From CAVVSQ01 sp963848825 (GTDB lineage: Bacteria; Planctomycetota; Planctomycetia; Gemmatales; Gemmataceae), in NCBI GenBank assembly GCA_963848825.1, contig CAWKFA010000002.1, positions 558,001-622,000 of the forward strand: a stretch of DNA of 64,000 nt, written 5' to 3'. Numbering within the stretch: position 1 is the first letter of the stretch; every line of letters begins with the position of its first letter. Made by a program: the position numbers and the translations under genes. The notes below the pieces were generated by a model. It had not been told where the DNA came from and did not search any database. It saw nothing but the letters and a program-made list of their open reading frames with translations. Below, in pieces: positions 55,004 through 64,000 of the stretch.

Positions 55004-56381
55004 ATGATCTTTACGCTGGAACAACTGCAACAACTGGAAAAAGTGCCGGTTGAGGAGGTGTTGCTCCCGGTCCTGATCCAACTGATTATCATCATCGCCG
55101 CGGCACGGCTCGGGGGCCGATTGTCGCGGCGGCTGGGTCAGTCGGCTGTGGTGGGCGAGATTACGGCGGGGGTCATTTTCGGGGCCCTCGGTGCTGGGGC
55201 AATTCGCGTTTTTTCACCAGCTTTTCCACCCATCTCTCCACAGTATCGCCGATCCCCTGGCCGGTCCGGTATTTCACTGGCTTTTCACCGGCTTGAGCCA
55301 GATTGGGTTGATCCTGCTTCTCCTCTTGATCGGTCTCGAATTCGATTTCGGGCACCTGCGCTGGAACGGCATGGCCGCCTCTGGCATTTCATTCGCTGGC
55401 ATCGCCTTTCCCTTTGCACTCGGGGCCGCGATCAGCCCGCTGGTGCTCGTCGGTATCGGCCCTGAGTTTCAGACAAACCGCCTCCATTTTGCCCTCTTCC
55501 TGGCCACGGCACTATCGATCACCGCCCTGCCCGTCCTGGCGCGAATCATGGTGGAGCTAAATATTCAGCGCACGCGCATTGGCACCATCACGATTGCCAG
55601 CGCGGCTGTCAACGACGCCCTTGGCTGGATTTTGCTGGCCGCCATCGCGGCCATGGTCAAGGCACAATCGAGTGACGATTTCGATTTCCTTAGCACGGCC
55701 GCCATGCTGGCTGCCGTCATCGGGTTCGTGGTGGTAATGATCGGGGCTGTGCGCCCCCTTCTATGCCGCTGGGCCAGACACGCGATCCAGAGCGACGCCT
55801 CGGGAGTCGATACACTCACGATTTTCCTGTGCGTACTGTTGACCTGCGCCATCGCCAGCAGCCTTATTGGCATCGGCGCCGTTTTCGGGGCCTTTATGCT
55901 GGGAGCGATCGTATCCGGGGAGCGCGAATTTTGCACGGCCATCACGCGCCAGTTGCGTAATTTCGTCCATGCCTTTTTCGTGCCGATCTTTTTCACCTAT
56001 ACTGGCTTGCGCACGCAGGTGCAGGCGCTTGATTCTCTTGAACTCTGGCTTGTCTGCGGCCTGGTGATCGCGACGGCGATTGCCGGCAAACTGCTCGCTT
56101 GCAGCACGGCGGCGCGACTGGCAGGCTTTGCCTGGCGCGAATCGCTCTGCATCGGCGCCCTCATGAACACCCGCGGTCTCATGGAACTCGTTGTCGTCAA
56201 CGTCGGCTACGACCTGGGCGTCATTCCCAAAAGCGTCTATTGCATGCTCGTCCTCATGGCCATCGTGACAACCATCATGACCACGCCCCTGGTGGTTCGC
56301 CTCGGACGCGGGACCGAACTCGAGCCAGCGCTCAAAAACGAGAAGGGGACCAGCTCAGTCGATGTGCCTGTGCGCTCGTGA
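55004..56381 (+). CDS. Monovalent cation:proton antiporter-2 (CPA2/KefB type), one frameshift
   Basis: ATG at 55004 (MIFTLEQLQQLEKVPVEEVL) begins the protein. About twelve membrane helices follow. Family blocks: LGQSAVVGEITAGVIFGPSVLG (after removing one G of the GGGGCCC run near 55180), LLLLLIGLEFDF, FATALSITALPVLARIM, AVNDALGWILLA, GAFMLGAIVSG and MNTRGLMELVVVNVGYDLG. The last matches the conserved region of CPA2 antiporters. There is no C-terminal RCK/KTN domain. It exports Na+ or K+ in exchange for protons. The 35-base gap to the divergent GH gene is short. Confidence 0.9.
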
Positions 56382-56447
56382 GTTCAGCCAAGAGGCAGGG
56401 GTGGAAGGAGATTGGCTTTGGGCGCTTATCTAGCGATCGGGACTTAC

Positions 56448-56474
56448 GTAGGCTTGGGCTTAAGCCCAAGCTAC
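56448..56474. repeat. Short palindrome GTAGGCTTGGGC... between antiporter and aroC
   Basis: GTAGGCTTGGGCTTAAGCCC plus AAGCTAC forms a near-perfect palindrome of 27 bases (one bulged base). It sits between convergent genes; it could be a REP or a weak terminator without T-run. Confidence 0.6.
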
Positions 56475-56498
56475 ATGACGTGATAGACAGTCACCTGC

Positions 56499-57605
56499 TT
56501 AAACTGCACCCGTAGAGTCGGACCCACACTGTCCGCGCTGGCGCAGCCAGTGATCCACCAGCACCAGTGCTACCATGGCTTCACCCATCGGCACAAAGCG
56601 TGGCAGCAGGCAAGGATCGTGGCGTCCCTTGGTGGCGATCTCGGTTGGGTCGCCCGCGCGGGTCACCGTGGGCTGGCGGCGCGAGAGGCTGCTGGTGGGC
56701 TTGATGGCGACACGGCAGACGATGGGTTCGCCGCTCGAGATGCCGCCGAGCATGCCGCCGTGGCGGTTGGTGGCGGTGCCGATGTGCCCATCCGCTTTGC
56801 GGATGAACGCATCGTTGTTGTCGCTGCCGCGTGCGGTGGCGACCGCGAAGCCGGCCCCGTATTCAAAGGCCATCACTGCCGGCAACGAGAGCAATGCCTT
56901 GGCCAGGTCCGCCTTCAACTTGTCGAACACCGGCTCGCCCAGGCCCGGGGGCACGCCGACAGCCGTTAGCTCGCAAATGCCGCCGATCGAGTCCTGTTCC
57001 TTGCGCACGGCTTCGATCAGCGCGATCATCTCCGCGGCTTTGTCCGGATCGGGACAGCGGACCGGCGTGGCTTCTACCTGTTCAAGAGTAACCGCGGCGG
57101 GGTCGGCGATCCTGGCCTGGATCGAGCCTATCTGCGTGACGTAACCAAGAATGCGCATGCCCTGTTGTGCCAGGATTTTCTTGGCGATGGCGCCGGCGGC
57201 GACACGGCACACGGTTTCACGGGCGCTCGAGCGGCCGCCGCCACGATAGTCGCGGAAGCCGAACTTGGCGTCAAAGGTATAGTCGGCGTGGCCCGGTCGG
57301 TATTTGTCCTTGATGTCGCTGTAATCGTGGCTGCGCTGATCGGTGTTGCGAAAGAGGATGCCGATGGAGGTGCCGTCGGTCTTGCCTTCGAAGGTGCCCG
57401 AGAGGATTTCGGGCAGGTCCTCCTCGTCGCGCTGGGTCACGATCTTGGATTGTCCCGGCCGGCGCCGCCGCAAATCGGGCAGCAGGTCGTCGATGGCAAG
57501 GGGCAATCCGGGCGGACAGCCGTCAATAATCACGACGTAGCCGGGCCCATGACTGACGCCGGCCGTGGTGACGCGAAACATGTCGCCAAAAGTATTTCCA
57601 GCCAT
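56499..57605 (-). CDS. aroC: Chorismate synthase
   Basis: It converts EPSP to chorismate in the shikimate pathway, with reduced FMN. I choose ATG 57605 (MAGNTFGDMFRVTTAGVSHG), which is the conserved family start, over the 37-codon extension. Signature regions GHSHG-like (GVSHGPGY), RPGHADYTFDAKFGFRDYRG and RDYRGGGRSSARET are seen, together with the His and Arg residues used in catalysis. About 368 residues and intact. It is convergent with the antiporter gene. Confidence 0.95.
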   Translation of the reverse strand: MAGNTFGDMFRVTTAGVSHGPGYVVIIDGCPPGLPLAIDDLLPDLRRRRPGQSKIVTQRDEEDLPEILSGTFEGKTDGTSIGILFRNTDQRSHDYSDIKDKYRPGHADYTFDAKFGFRDYRGGGRSSARETVCRVAAGAIAKKILAQQGMRILGYVTQIGSIQARIADPAAVTLEQVEATPVRCPDPDKAAEMIALIEAVRKEQDSIGGICELTAVGVPPGLGEPVFDKLKADLAKALLSLPAVMAFEYGAGFAVATARGSDNNDAFIRKADGHIGTATNRHGGMLGGISSGEPIVCRVAIKPTSSLSRRQPTVTRAGDPTEIATKGRHDPCLLPRFVPMGEAMVALVLVDHWLRQRGQCGSDSTGAV

Positions 57606-57661
57606 GGTGCCTTTTTTCAGATTTCCAGGGTCGCATCGCGCTTGCGCATTTATTATGCTTA

Positions 57662-58198
57662 ATGGACTTAAAAGATGCGACAGCAAATATTTGGAGGCAA
57701 TTTTGCCGCACCTCACGCTGCCCGTTTAGTTTCGGCCTGATAGTTTTGGCCGCGAGCCTGACCTGGGGGCAGGGCCCGGGCAAGCTGGCGAAGCGCTTTG
57801 GCTTTGACGCCAACACCGACGCCTATCCCCAAGCGACCCCCAAGGACACCATCGAATCCCTGGTCAAGGCCTTCGACAACCGGCGCGTCGACTATTTGCT
57901 CGCTCAGCTCGCGGACCCGCGTTTCGTTGACGAAACGGTGGCGTCCTATAAAACCGCCATTCGCCAGGGAGATGACAAGTCGCGCCTCTTTCTGGCTTTT
58001 GATCGCCTGGTCACGGAAACGACCCAGTATTTCCTGGATGACCCGACGTTGGTCAAGGAGCTGCGCCGCTTTGCCAAGGAAGCCGAGTGGCAAGGCAACG
58101 ACGCCGAAACGGTGGGCACGCTGAGGTCCGTGCAAGGGCGCAAAGTATTCTTGCGAAAAATTGAGGCTCGCTGGTTCCTCGAGAATCGGCAACAGTAA
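57662..58198 (+). CDS. Secreted hypothetical protein
   Basis: It is 178 residues and intact. A signal-like segment FSFGLIVLAASLTWGQG is preceded by a long, Cys-containing N-terminus, so the true start may be one of the later codons. The mature part reads DTIESLVKAFDNRRVDYLLAQLADPRFVDE and EARWFLENRQQ at the C-terminus. It is helical and may be a small lipocalin- or nuclear-transport-factor-like protein; I do not recognise a family. It is divergent from aroC and 35 bases before ltaE on the same strand. Confidence 0.68.
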   Translation: MDLKDATANIWRQFCRTSRCPFSFGLIVLAASLTWGQGPGKLAKRFGFDANTDAYPQATPKDTIESLVKAFDNRRVDYLLAQLADPRFVDETVASYKTAIRQGDDKSRLFLAFDRLVTETTQYFLDDPTLVKELRRFAKEAEWQGNDAETVGTLRSVQGRKVFLRKIEARWFLENRQQ

Positions 58199-58233
58199 AC
58201 TAGGACTGCCACGGACTCCCGAACGAGGTTTTC

Positions 58234-59286
58234 ATGCCCGAACCCCTGATTGACCTGCGTAGCGACACGGTGACCAAACCGACACCCGGCATGCGGGCCG
58301 CCATGAACGCCGCCGAGGTGGGGGATGATGTTTTCGGTGAAGACCCGACGGTCAATCGTCTGGAAGAGCGTGTCGCCGCCCTCCTGGGCAAGGAGGCGGC
58401 GCTCTTTGTGCCGTCGGGCACGATGTCGAACCAGATCGCCGTGAAAGCCCATACGCAGCCGGGCGATGAGCTTTTATGCGACGTCAATTGCCACATCTAC
58501 AACTACGAGGCCGGCGGGCCGGCCGTGCTCTCGGGCGTGACCTGCCGCACGCTGGACGGCGACTTTGGCATCCTCGACCTGTGGCAAGTCGAGGACAAAA
58601 TCCGCCCCCCGCAAGACAATCACCTCGTGCGCACACGCCTGGTCTGTCTGGAAAACACTCATAATCGCGGCGGCGGCAAAGTCTATCCACTGGAAAAAAT
58701 AAACGCCATCAGCGGCTGGGCCCACAGCAATGGCCTGGCCATGCACCTCGACGGGGCACGGCTATGGAACGCCATCGTCGCGACCGGCATACCGGCGGGC
58801 GAATGGGCCAAGCATTTCGACAGCGTGTCGGTTTGTTTCAGCAAGGGCCTGGGCGCGCCGCTGGGCAGCGCGCTGGCCGGGACGCGTGCCTTCATCGCCA
58901 AGGGTCGGCGCATCCGCAAGCTTTTCGGCGGCGGCATGCGCCAGGCTGGCCTGGCCGCGGCCGGCGCCCTCTACGCACTGGATCATAATGTGGAGCGGAT
59001 GGCAGAGGACCACAAAAATGCCAAGCTAATCGCCAAGGCCATCGCCGCCACGCCCGGACTGCGCCTCTATCCGCCGGACGTGGACACCAACCTCATCTGG
59101 TTTCGCGTCGCTGAGGACATGGCGACGGCCAAAGATATCGCAGCCCAGCTCAAGAGCCACGGCATACTCGTTCACCTGGCCGGGCCGCAAACGCTCCGGG
59201 CGTGTACGCACCTGGACGTGTCGGCGGCCCAGGCGCAACGCGTCGCCGAGACACTGGGCCAGGCTTTAAGTTGCCTGGCACGATAA
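58234..59286 (+). CDS. ltaE: Low-specificity L-threonine aldolase
   Basis: It is 350 residues and intact; ATG at 58234. It cleaves L-threonine or allo-threonine to glycine and acetaldehyde with pyridoxal phosphate. Blocks: LIDLRSDTVTKPTPGM at the N-terminus, NRLEERVAALLGKEAALFVPSGTMSNQ, AMHLDGARLWNA (Asp for the PLP ring) and VCFSKGLGAPLGSALAG, in which Lys204 is the PLP Schiff-base residue. It stands 11 bases upstream of the kinase gene and may share a transcript with it. Confidence 0.93.
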   Translation: MPEPLIDLRSDTVTKPTPGMRAAMNAAEVGDDVFGEDPTVNRLEERVAALLGKEAALFVPSGTMSNQIAVKAHTQPGDELLCDVNCHIYNYEAGGPAVLSGVTCRTLDGDFGILDLWQVEDKIRPPQDNHLVRTRLVCLENTHNRGGGKVYPLEKINAISGWAHSNGLAMHLDGARLWNAIVATGIPAGEWAKHFDSVSVCFSKGLGAPLGSALAGTRAFIAKGRRIRKLFGGGMRQAGLAAAGALYALDHNVERMAEDHKNAKLIAKAIAATPGLRLYPPDVDTNLIWFRVAEDMATAKDIAAQLKSHGILVHLAGPQTLRACTHLDVSAAQAQRVAETLGQALSCLAR

Positions 59287-59297
59287 GCGAGTGTGCC

Positions 59298-60766
59298 ATG
59301 ACAGCGACCAAGAAAATTCTGGCTTTTGATTTGGGCGCCGAAAGCGGCCGGGGGCTCATCGGCGCCTTCGATGGGGAACGTCTCCAGCTCGAAGTTTTGC
59401 ACCGGTTTCCCAATGGCGGCGTGCAGACGCTGGACACCCTTCACTGGGACCCGCTGCGCCTCTATGGTGAAATGGTGGCCTGCCTGCGTAAGGCGAATGC
59501 CGAGCAGGGAGCGCTGGCCAGCATAGGCGTGGACACCTGGGGCGTCGATTTCGCGTTGCTGGGCCGCGGCGGCATCTTGCTGGGCAATCCGCGCCATTAT
59601 CGCGATCCGCATACCGAACAGGTGATGGACTGGGCCTTCACGCGCGTGCCCCAGGCGGACATCTTTCGCCAGACGGGCATCCAGTTCATGCGCATCAACT
59701 CCTTGTTTCAACTGTTGGCGCTGCAACGGGCGCGATCGCCGCTTCTGGAGATGGCGGAAACGCTGCTCTTCATTCCCGACCTCTTTCACTACTGGTTCAC
59801 GGGCATCAAGGTGAATGAATACACCGACGCCAGCACGAGCCAGCTTCTCGACCCGGCCAGTCGCACCTGGGCACGCACATTGATCGGTCAGTTTGGCTTG
59901 CCCGAGCGAATTCTCGGCACACTGGTAAAGCCGGGCACGGTGCTCGGTCCCCTGCGCGCAACGTGGGCGGACCGACGGGCGTACCGGTGATCGCGCCGGC
60001 AAGCCACGACACCGCCGCCGCCGTCGCGGGCGTGCCGGCGCAAGGCGACTCGTGGGCCTACATCAGTTCCGGCACCTGGTCGCTCATGGGAGCGGAGATC
60101 GCCGAGCCGTTGACCCATGAACGCGTTTCTGCGTACAACTTCACCAACGAGGGGGGCGCCTGTGGGACGATCCGCCTGCTCAAAAACATCATGGGCCTGT
60201 GGCTGGTGCAGGAGTGTCGTCGCACCTGGGAACGGGCGGGTGAAGAATACACCTATGAGGCATTGATGAAACGCGCGGCGGCTGCGCCGGCTTTCGTCAG
60301 CCTGGTGAACCCTGACGATGACACTTTTATTTTGCCGGCGAATATGCCAGCCGCCATCGCCAATTATTGCCGGCAGACGGGCCAACCGGTCCCCGAAGGC
60401 CCGGGCCCGATCGTGCGCTGCGCCCTGGAAAGCCTGGCGCTCAAGTACCGCTGGGTGCTCGAACGCCTTGAAGAACTCGTGGGCCGGCGCCTGGATGCGA
60501 TTCACATTGTCGGTGGGGGCTGCCAGAACACGCTCCTTTGCCAGCTGACAGCCGATGCCTGCCAGCGCACGGTGCTGGCAGGGCCAGCGGAAGCCACCGC
60601 CATCGGCAACGTACTGACCCAGATGCTGGGCCTCGGCCTCATCAAGACGCTGGCGGAAGGCCGGGCCATCGTGCGCCGCTCGTTTGAAGTGACCACCTAT
60701 GAGCCCCGGCAGCCCGCAGACTGGCAAGCGCCTTATCAGCGCTTCCTTGAATTCATGGCGAAATGA
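59298..60766 (+). CDS. rhaB: FGGY-family carbohydrate kinase, rhamnulokinase-like (one frameshift)
   Basis: ATG at 59298. The first ATPase block ILAFDLGAESGRGLIGAFDG, the sugar-binding region VDTWGVDFALLGRGG, and HDTAAAVAGVPAQG, SSGTWSLMGAE and HIVGGGCQNTLLCQLTADAC are the ordered FGGY blocks, closest to rhamnulokinase. The frame shifts near 59965: correcting one base gives VGGPTGVPVIAPASHDTAA. About 489 residues, the normal size. It would phosphorylate L-rhamnulose. No other rhamnose genes are in the window, so the substrate is provisional. Confidence 0.85.
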
Positions 60767-60809
60767 GTCGCGAGGGGCGAAAAATGAGAGATGAGGGCGA
60801 GGGGCGAGC

Positions 60810-62984
60810 ATGGCCCGCTTGATGGTCGCTTGTTTTGCGTTCATGGTCTGCCTGGTCGATGCCGCCTGTGCGGATGACACCAAAGCCGACCGCGAGCTGA
60901 TGCGCCTGAGGGAGCGAGTAGCCACGGCCGCCGCCGCGCCTGAGCAGTTACGTCAAGAGCTTACTCTTTTCCGGCAAGTTAATGCGGGCACGGCCCAGGC
61001 GGTGGCAGCCGCCAAGCTGCTGCGGGACTTGCCGTCCCCCCTGGACAAGTACGACGTCAAGAACATAACGGCGGTCGAACGCTTTCCCTGGCAACCTCCC
61101 GAACTGGTCGCGGTGCTCGGCGAACATCGGGGCCGGCAAGGCGGCGCCGTCACGGCGGTGGCCTATGGTCGCAATGGCAAGTTGCTGGCCACCGGCTCGA
61201 CGAACGGTTACGTGCGTTTTTGGGACCCGGCGACGATGCGGCTTCAGCATCGTCTCATTCAGCCGGGCGGTAACTATGCCCTGGCGTTTAGCAAGGATGG
61301 CCTGTTACTGGCCGGCGGCGGGGGTGACGGCAACGTGGTCCTCTGGGACGCCAGCGTCGATCCGCCCAGGCAAAAGGTAGCCTTCAAGGTTGCCTCGGCG
61401 CCGATCCTGGGCGTCGCCATTGCCCCGGGCGGCAAAGCCCTGGCCGCGGTGGGCACCGACACACGCCTGGCCTTGTGGGACCTGAGCGAAGACAGCCCGC
61501 GCGAGGCTTCACTTGGCGATACGCACACGGCGGCCATCAATGCCGTCGCCTTTTCCATCGACGGCAAGACGCTGGCCACGGGCTCGCTGGACAAGACGCT
61601 TCGACTTTGGACCATCAAGGACAACAAATTAAAAGAGAAGGCCTTCATCGAAGCCCACGTGGGCGGCGTGCTGGCGGTTGCCTTTCACCCGAGTGACGAC
61701 AAGCTGCTGGTGAGTGGCGGCGCGGATGCCACCATTCGCTTCTGGAACGTGACCGGCGGCAAACTGACGCCGAAGTCGGTATTCAAGAGCGCCGGCGGCA
61801 ATGTGTATGCCCTGGCTTTTTCCCAAAGCGGCAAGACGCTGGCCAGCGCTCACGGCGACGGCACCTGCCGCACCTGGACCCTCGCTGACTCCAAGGAAAA
61901 AGCGCTGCTCGAGGGGCACCTTGGTATCGCCAGCTCCATCGCCTTTTCGCCCGATGGAACCACGCTCGTCTCCGGCGGCCACGATTGGACGGTGCGTCAG
62001 TGGCCCGCCGTCAATGCTCCCAAGCCGCGCGATAAAACCTACAACACCGGCCACCTCAGTCACGTTTATTCCCTGAACTTCGCGCCCGACGGACAACTCC
62101 TGGCGTCGGCGGGGCTCGATCGATCCGTGCGGTTCTGGGACATGTTGACGGCTCCGCCCAGGGAACGCTTACCCGCCATCAAGGCCGATGTCGCCCAGCA
62201 AGGGGTGGCGTTCGCGCCCGACGGCAAGAGCCTGGCCTCCTTCGGCGCGGCCGCGACCTTTCGCACCTACGACACCGCCACGCGCCGCTTTATTTTTACT
62301 TTTCAGGGACATACTGCCGCACCCAGCGCCCTGGTCTATTCACCGGACGCCAGCATGATCGCCACCTCCAGCCTTGACAAGTCGGTGCGCCTTTGGGATC
62401 CCAGGACCGGCAAGGGGCTGGATGTCTATGCCGACTTCGCGGCCCCTGTTTATAGCGTCGCTTTTTCCGGCGACGGTAAATATCTACTCACCGCGAGCGG
62501 TGCCCAGGTCGTGGACAAGAAGGGGCTGGCCGTTCTTAAAGATGGCGGCGCCGGTATATAGAGACAGCAACGTGCGACTTTACGACGTGAGTAGCAAAAA
62601 CGAGCTCTTTCGCTGGAAGGATGAGCGAATTTATCCCAATGCCGTTGCCTTTCCGCCTGGTGGCGAGCAGTTCTTCGTCGGCGCCTCCGACGCCCAGTTG
62701 CGCACCTGGTCATGGCCAGAACCCCAACCCGCCGATCCCGCGATCCTGCGCGCGGGGCGGTGGCCCAGAATCATCATGCCTTTTCGCCCGATGGGCGCTA
62801 CCTGGCCATCTACATCGATGGTGGCTTCGGCCTGCTCGACCGTGTTACCGGCAAAAAACTACGCCACTGGGTCTTTCCGGAAAACCCGGGGCCTGTCGCC
62901 TTCGCGCCCGATAGCCGGCACCTGGCCATCGGCGTGGCGACGGGCGTGATTTATCTGTTGCGACTGGAAGAGGCGAAGAAGTAG
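60810..62984 (+). CDS. Secreted WD40-repeat protein (two frameshifts)
   Basis: ATG at 60810 is followed by a signal peptide (LMVACFAFMVCLVDAACA). The long propeller region has at least ten WD40 blades, probably a double propeller (NGYVRFWDPATMRLQHR, DKTLRLWTIKDNKLKEK, ADATIRFWNVTGGKL, DRSVRFWDML). The frame changes near 62550 (to RDSNVRLYDVSSKNEL) and near 62758 (to GAVAQNHHAFSPDGRYLAIYIDG). It ends VIYLLRLEEAKK at 62984. About 725 residues. It is probably a protein-binding scaffold outside the cytoplasm; it lacks the HEAT-like tail of the first WD40 protein. Confidence 0.84.
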
Positions 62985-62990
62985 CAGGTC

Positions 62991-64000
62991 CTACTTGGTC
63001 CCGTCCACCGCGGAGATGGTTATTTCTTTCGTTTGCGTGAGGCCAGTGCTCGACACGACGCGGAGTTGGAACTGGCCAAGCCGGGCCACCCGCGCTTTCC
63101 AGAGGACCAGGCTTTCAGACCGGTCCCCGCTCGGCGGTGCCACGGGCTGGATCTCCTTGCCTTCGATGCGCTCCATGCCGGGGGGTAATTCGAGTTTGAG
63201 ATATTGTCCCGCGGCGGGTTCTTGAACATAAGCGGACACCGTGAAGAGCTTGCCGGGCTCAAAAGACCCGCCCAGTAGCAGGTTGAAGTTCCCTTCACTC
63301 TCCGGCGCGATGGCGAGGCCTTTGCCGTACGCGTAGACCACCTCCCGTTTGCTGCCTCCCTTGACCTCGATGGGGTCCCAGTAAATACCCATGGCGGAGT
63401 CGCCTCCTGCCTGGGCCGCCATCATTTCCCAGGTCTGAAAACCAAGGCCGTGGCGCGTCATGATCACGCGGTTTGGCCGTTCCTTGCCGCTGCCCAGGTT
63501 CATGCTGACGTGGGCGACATAGCCGGGGTTTTTCAGGTCCGGGCGCTGCATAATTTGCAGATAGTCCGGCATGGTCTTGTCCTTCAGCTCGACCCCGTCC
63601 AAAACTTTATTGGGAACAGTCGGCGCCGCGAACAACGCCCCATCGTTATCGACGATGTAGCAATCCATGTAGACGCGCAGGCCGAACTTGTGGCTGACAT
63701 TGCCCTTATTTTCCATGACGTAGCGAATCATGACGGCATCAAGCATACTTTTTTGCCCGGGGGCCGTGGGCCGGGTCGGCACCAACTCGATCGTCTGCGT
63801 GAGTCGCAGATCGCCGATGACATAGACAGTCAGGAAGCCGATGCGGTCCTTGCCGTTGGCTGCCTTGGGGAGCTTGGCATTGAGCGTTTCGAAGCGCCCC
63901 TGCCCCATCATGGGATTGATGAATTGACCATCGACGTTGAACCCGGGGAAGTGGCTCAAGTGCAAGGTTTGCCCCTGCTCGCCCATCACCTGGATATTGA
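62991..64000 (-). CDS. Secreted hypothetical protein, N-terminus beyond the window
   Basis: At least 336 residues; the frame is open at the right edge. It reads QVMGEQGQTLHLSHFPGFNV near the edge and ends TKEITISAVDGTK. The C-terminal 100 residues (SYVQEPAAG-like beta sequence, LKLELPPGMERIEGKE, LQFQLRVVSS) look like an Ig- or FN3-type beta domain. No enzymatic motif is recognised. It converges with the WD40 gene six bases away. Confidence 0.65.
   Translation of the reverse strand, partial: NIQVMGEQGQTLHLSHFPGFNVDGQFINPMMGQGRFETLNAKLPKAANGKDRIGFLTVYVIGDLRLTQTIELVPTRPTAPGQKSMLDAVMIRYVMENKGNVSHKFGLRVYMDCYIVDNDGALFAAPTVPNKVLDGVELKDKTMPDYLQIMQRPDLKNPGYVAHVSMNLGSGKERPNRVIMTRHGLGFQTWEMMAAQAGGDSAMGIYWDPIEVKGGSKREVVYAYGKGLAIAPESEGNFNLLLGGSFEPGKLFTVSAYVQEPAAGQYLKLELPPGMERIEGKEIQPVAPPSGDRSESLVLWKARVARLGQFQLRVVSSTGLTQTKEITISAVDGTK

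Overview
The window looks like a chromosomal segment of a planctomycete, most likely of the Gemmataceae type. The evidence is high GC, many secreted WD40, HEAT and PQQ-propeller proteins, TPR-rich proteins, a very large secreted protein carrying the LEPRELL-type N-terminal motif and a dockerin, and many palindromic intergenic repeats. No rRNA operon and no CRISPR array is visible. One tRNA (Glu, CUC) is present. About thirty genes are broken by single-base shifts, mostly at short homopolymer runs and in housekeeping and accessory genes alike. I read these as consensus errors of a long-read assembly rather than mass pseudogenisation, and I give joined coordinates for the affected genes.

Layout. 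1-1236: C-terminal end of a proline-rich secreted protein. 1.2-10.8 kb: five tandem minus-strand paralogues, each TPR repeats plus a GT9-like glycosyltransferase domain. 10.9-13.1 kb: WD40 protein. 13.7-17.1 kb: nonulosonic (sialic-type) acid genes neuA-neuC-neuD plus a HisF-like gene. 17.1-25.9 kb: small membrane proteins, a DUF21/CBS protein, two ABC-2 export cassettes, argJ and an aldo-keto reductase. 26.4-29.2 kb: two secreted HEAT-repeat proteins. 29.3-33.5 kb: a 26-residue basic microprotein, a methyltransferase, tRNA-Glu with its own promoter, and a 2.5-kb island bounded by a repeat of the tRNA 3' end. 33.7-38.1 kb: DinB, DUF1330, a UvsE-type UV endonuclease that reads into a GIY-YIG domain, an SDR epimerase and DUF1990, a possible UV/light-stress module. 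38.1-39.9 kb: an IS200-type element with two internally deleted copies. 40.1-50.5 kb: CE15-like esterase, a methyltransferase / FAD oxidoreductase / type III PKS operon, a double CCxxC metal-domain protein, a PQQ propeller, galM and modABC. 50.5-64 kb: a giant dockerin-containing GH-like protein, CPA2 antiporter, aroC, ltaE, a rhamnulokinase-like kinase, a WD40 protein and a partial gene.

How it fits together. The TPR-glycosyltransferases and the nonulosonate genes point to surface or protein glycosylation. The polyketide operon resembles phenolic-lipid clusters with type III PKS, methyltransferase and FAD oxygenase. modABC is a complete molybdate importer. The most interesting points are the UvsE-GIY-YIG read-through, the tRNA-Glu island with a decayed integrase tail, the IS200 element with its deleted satellites, a palindrome family of which one copy supplies the argJ stop codon, and the tandem TPR-GT9 family in which two members have lost a conserved acidic residue.
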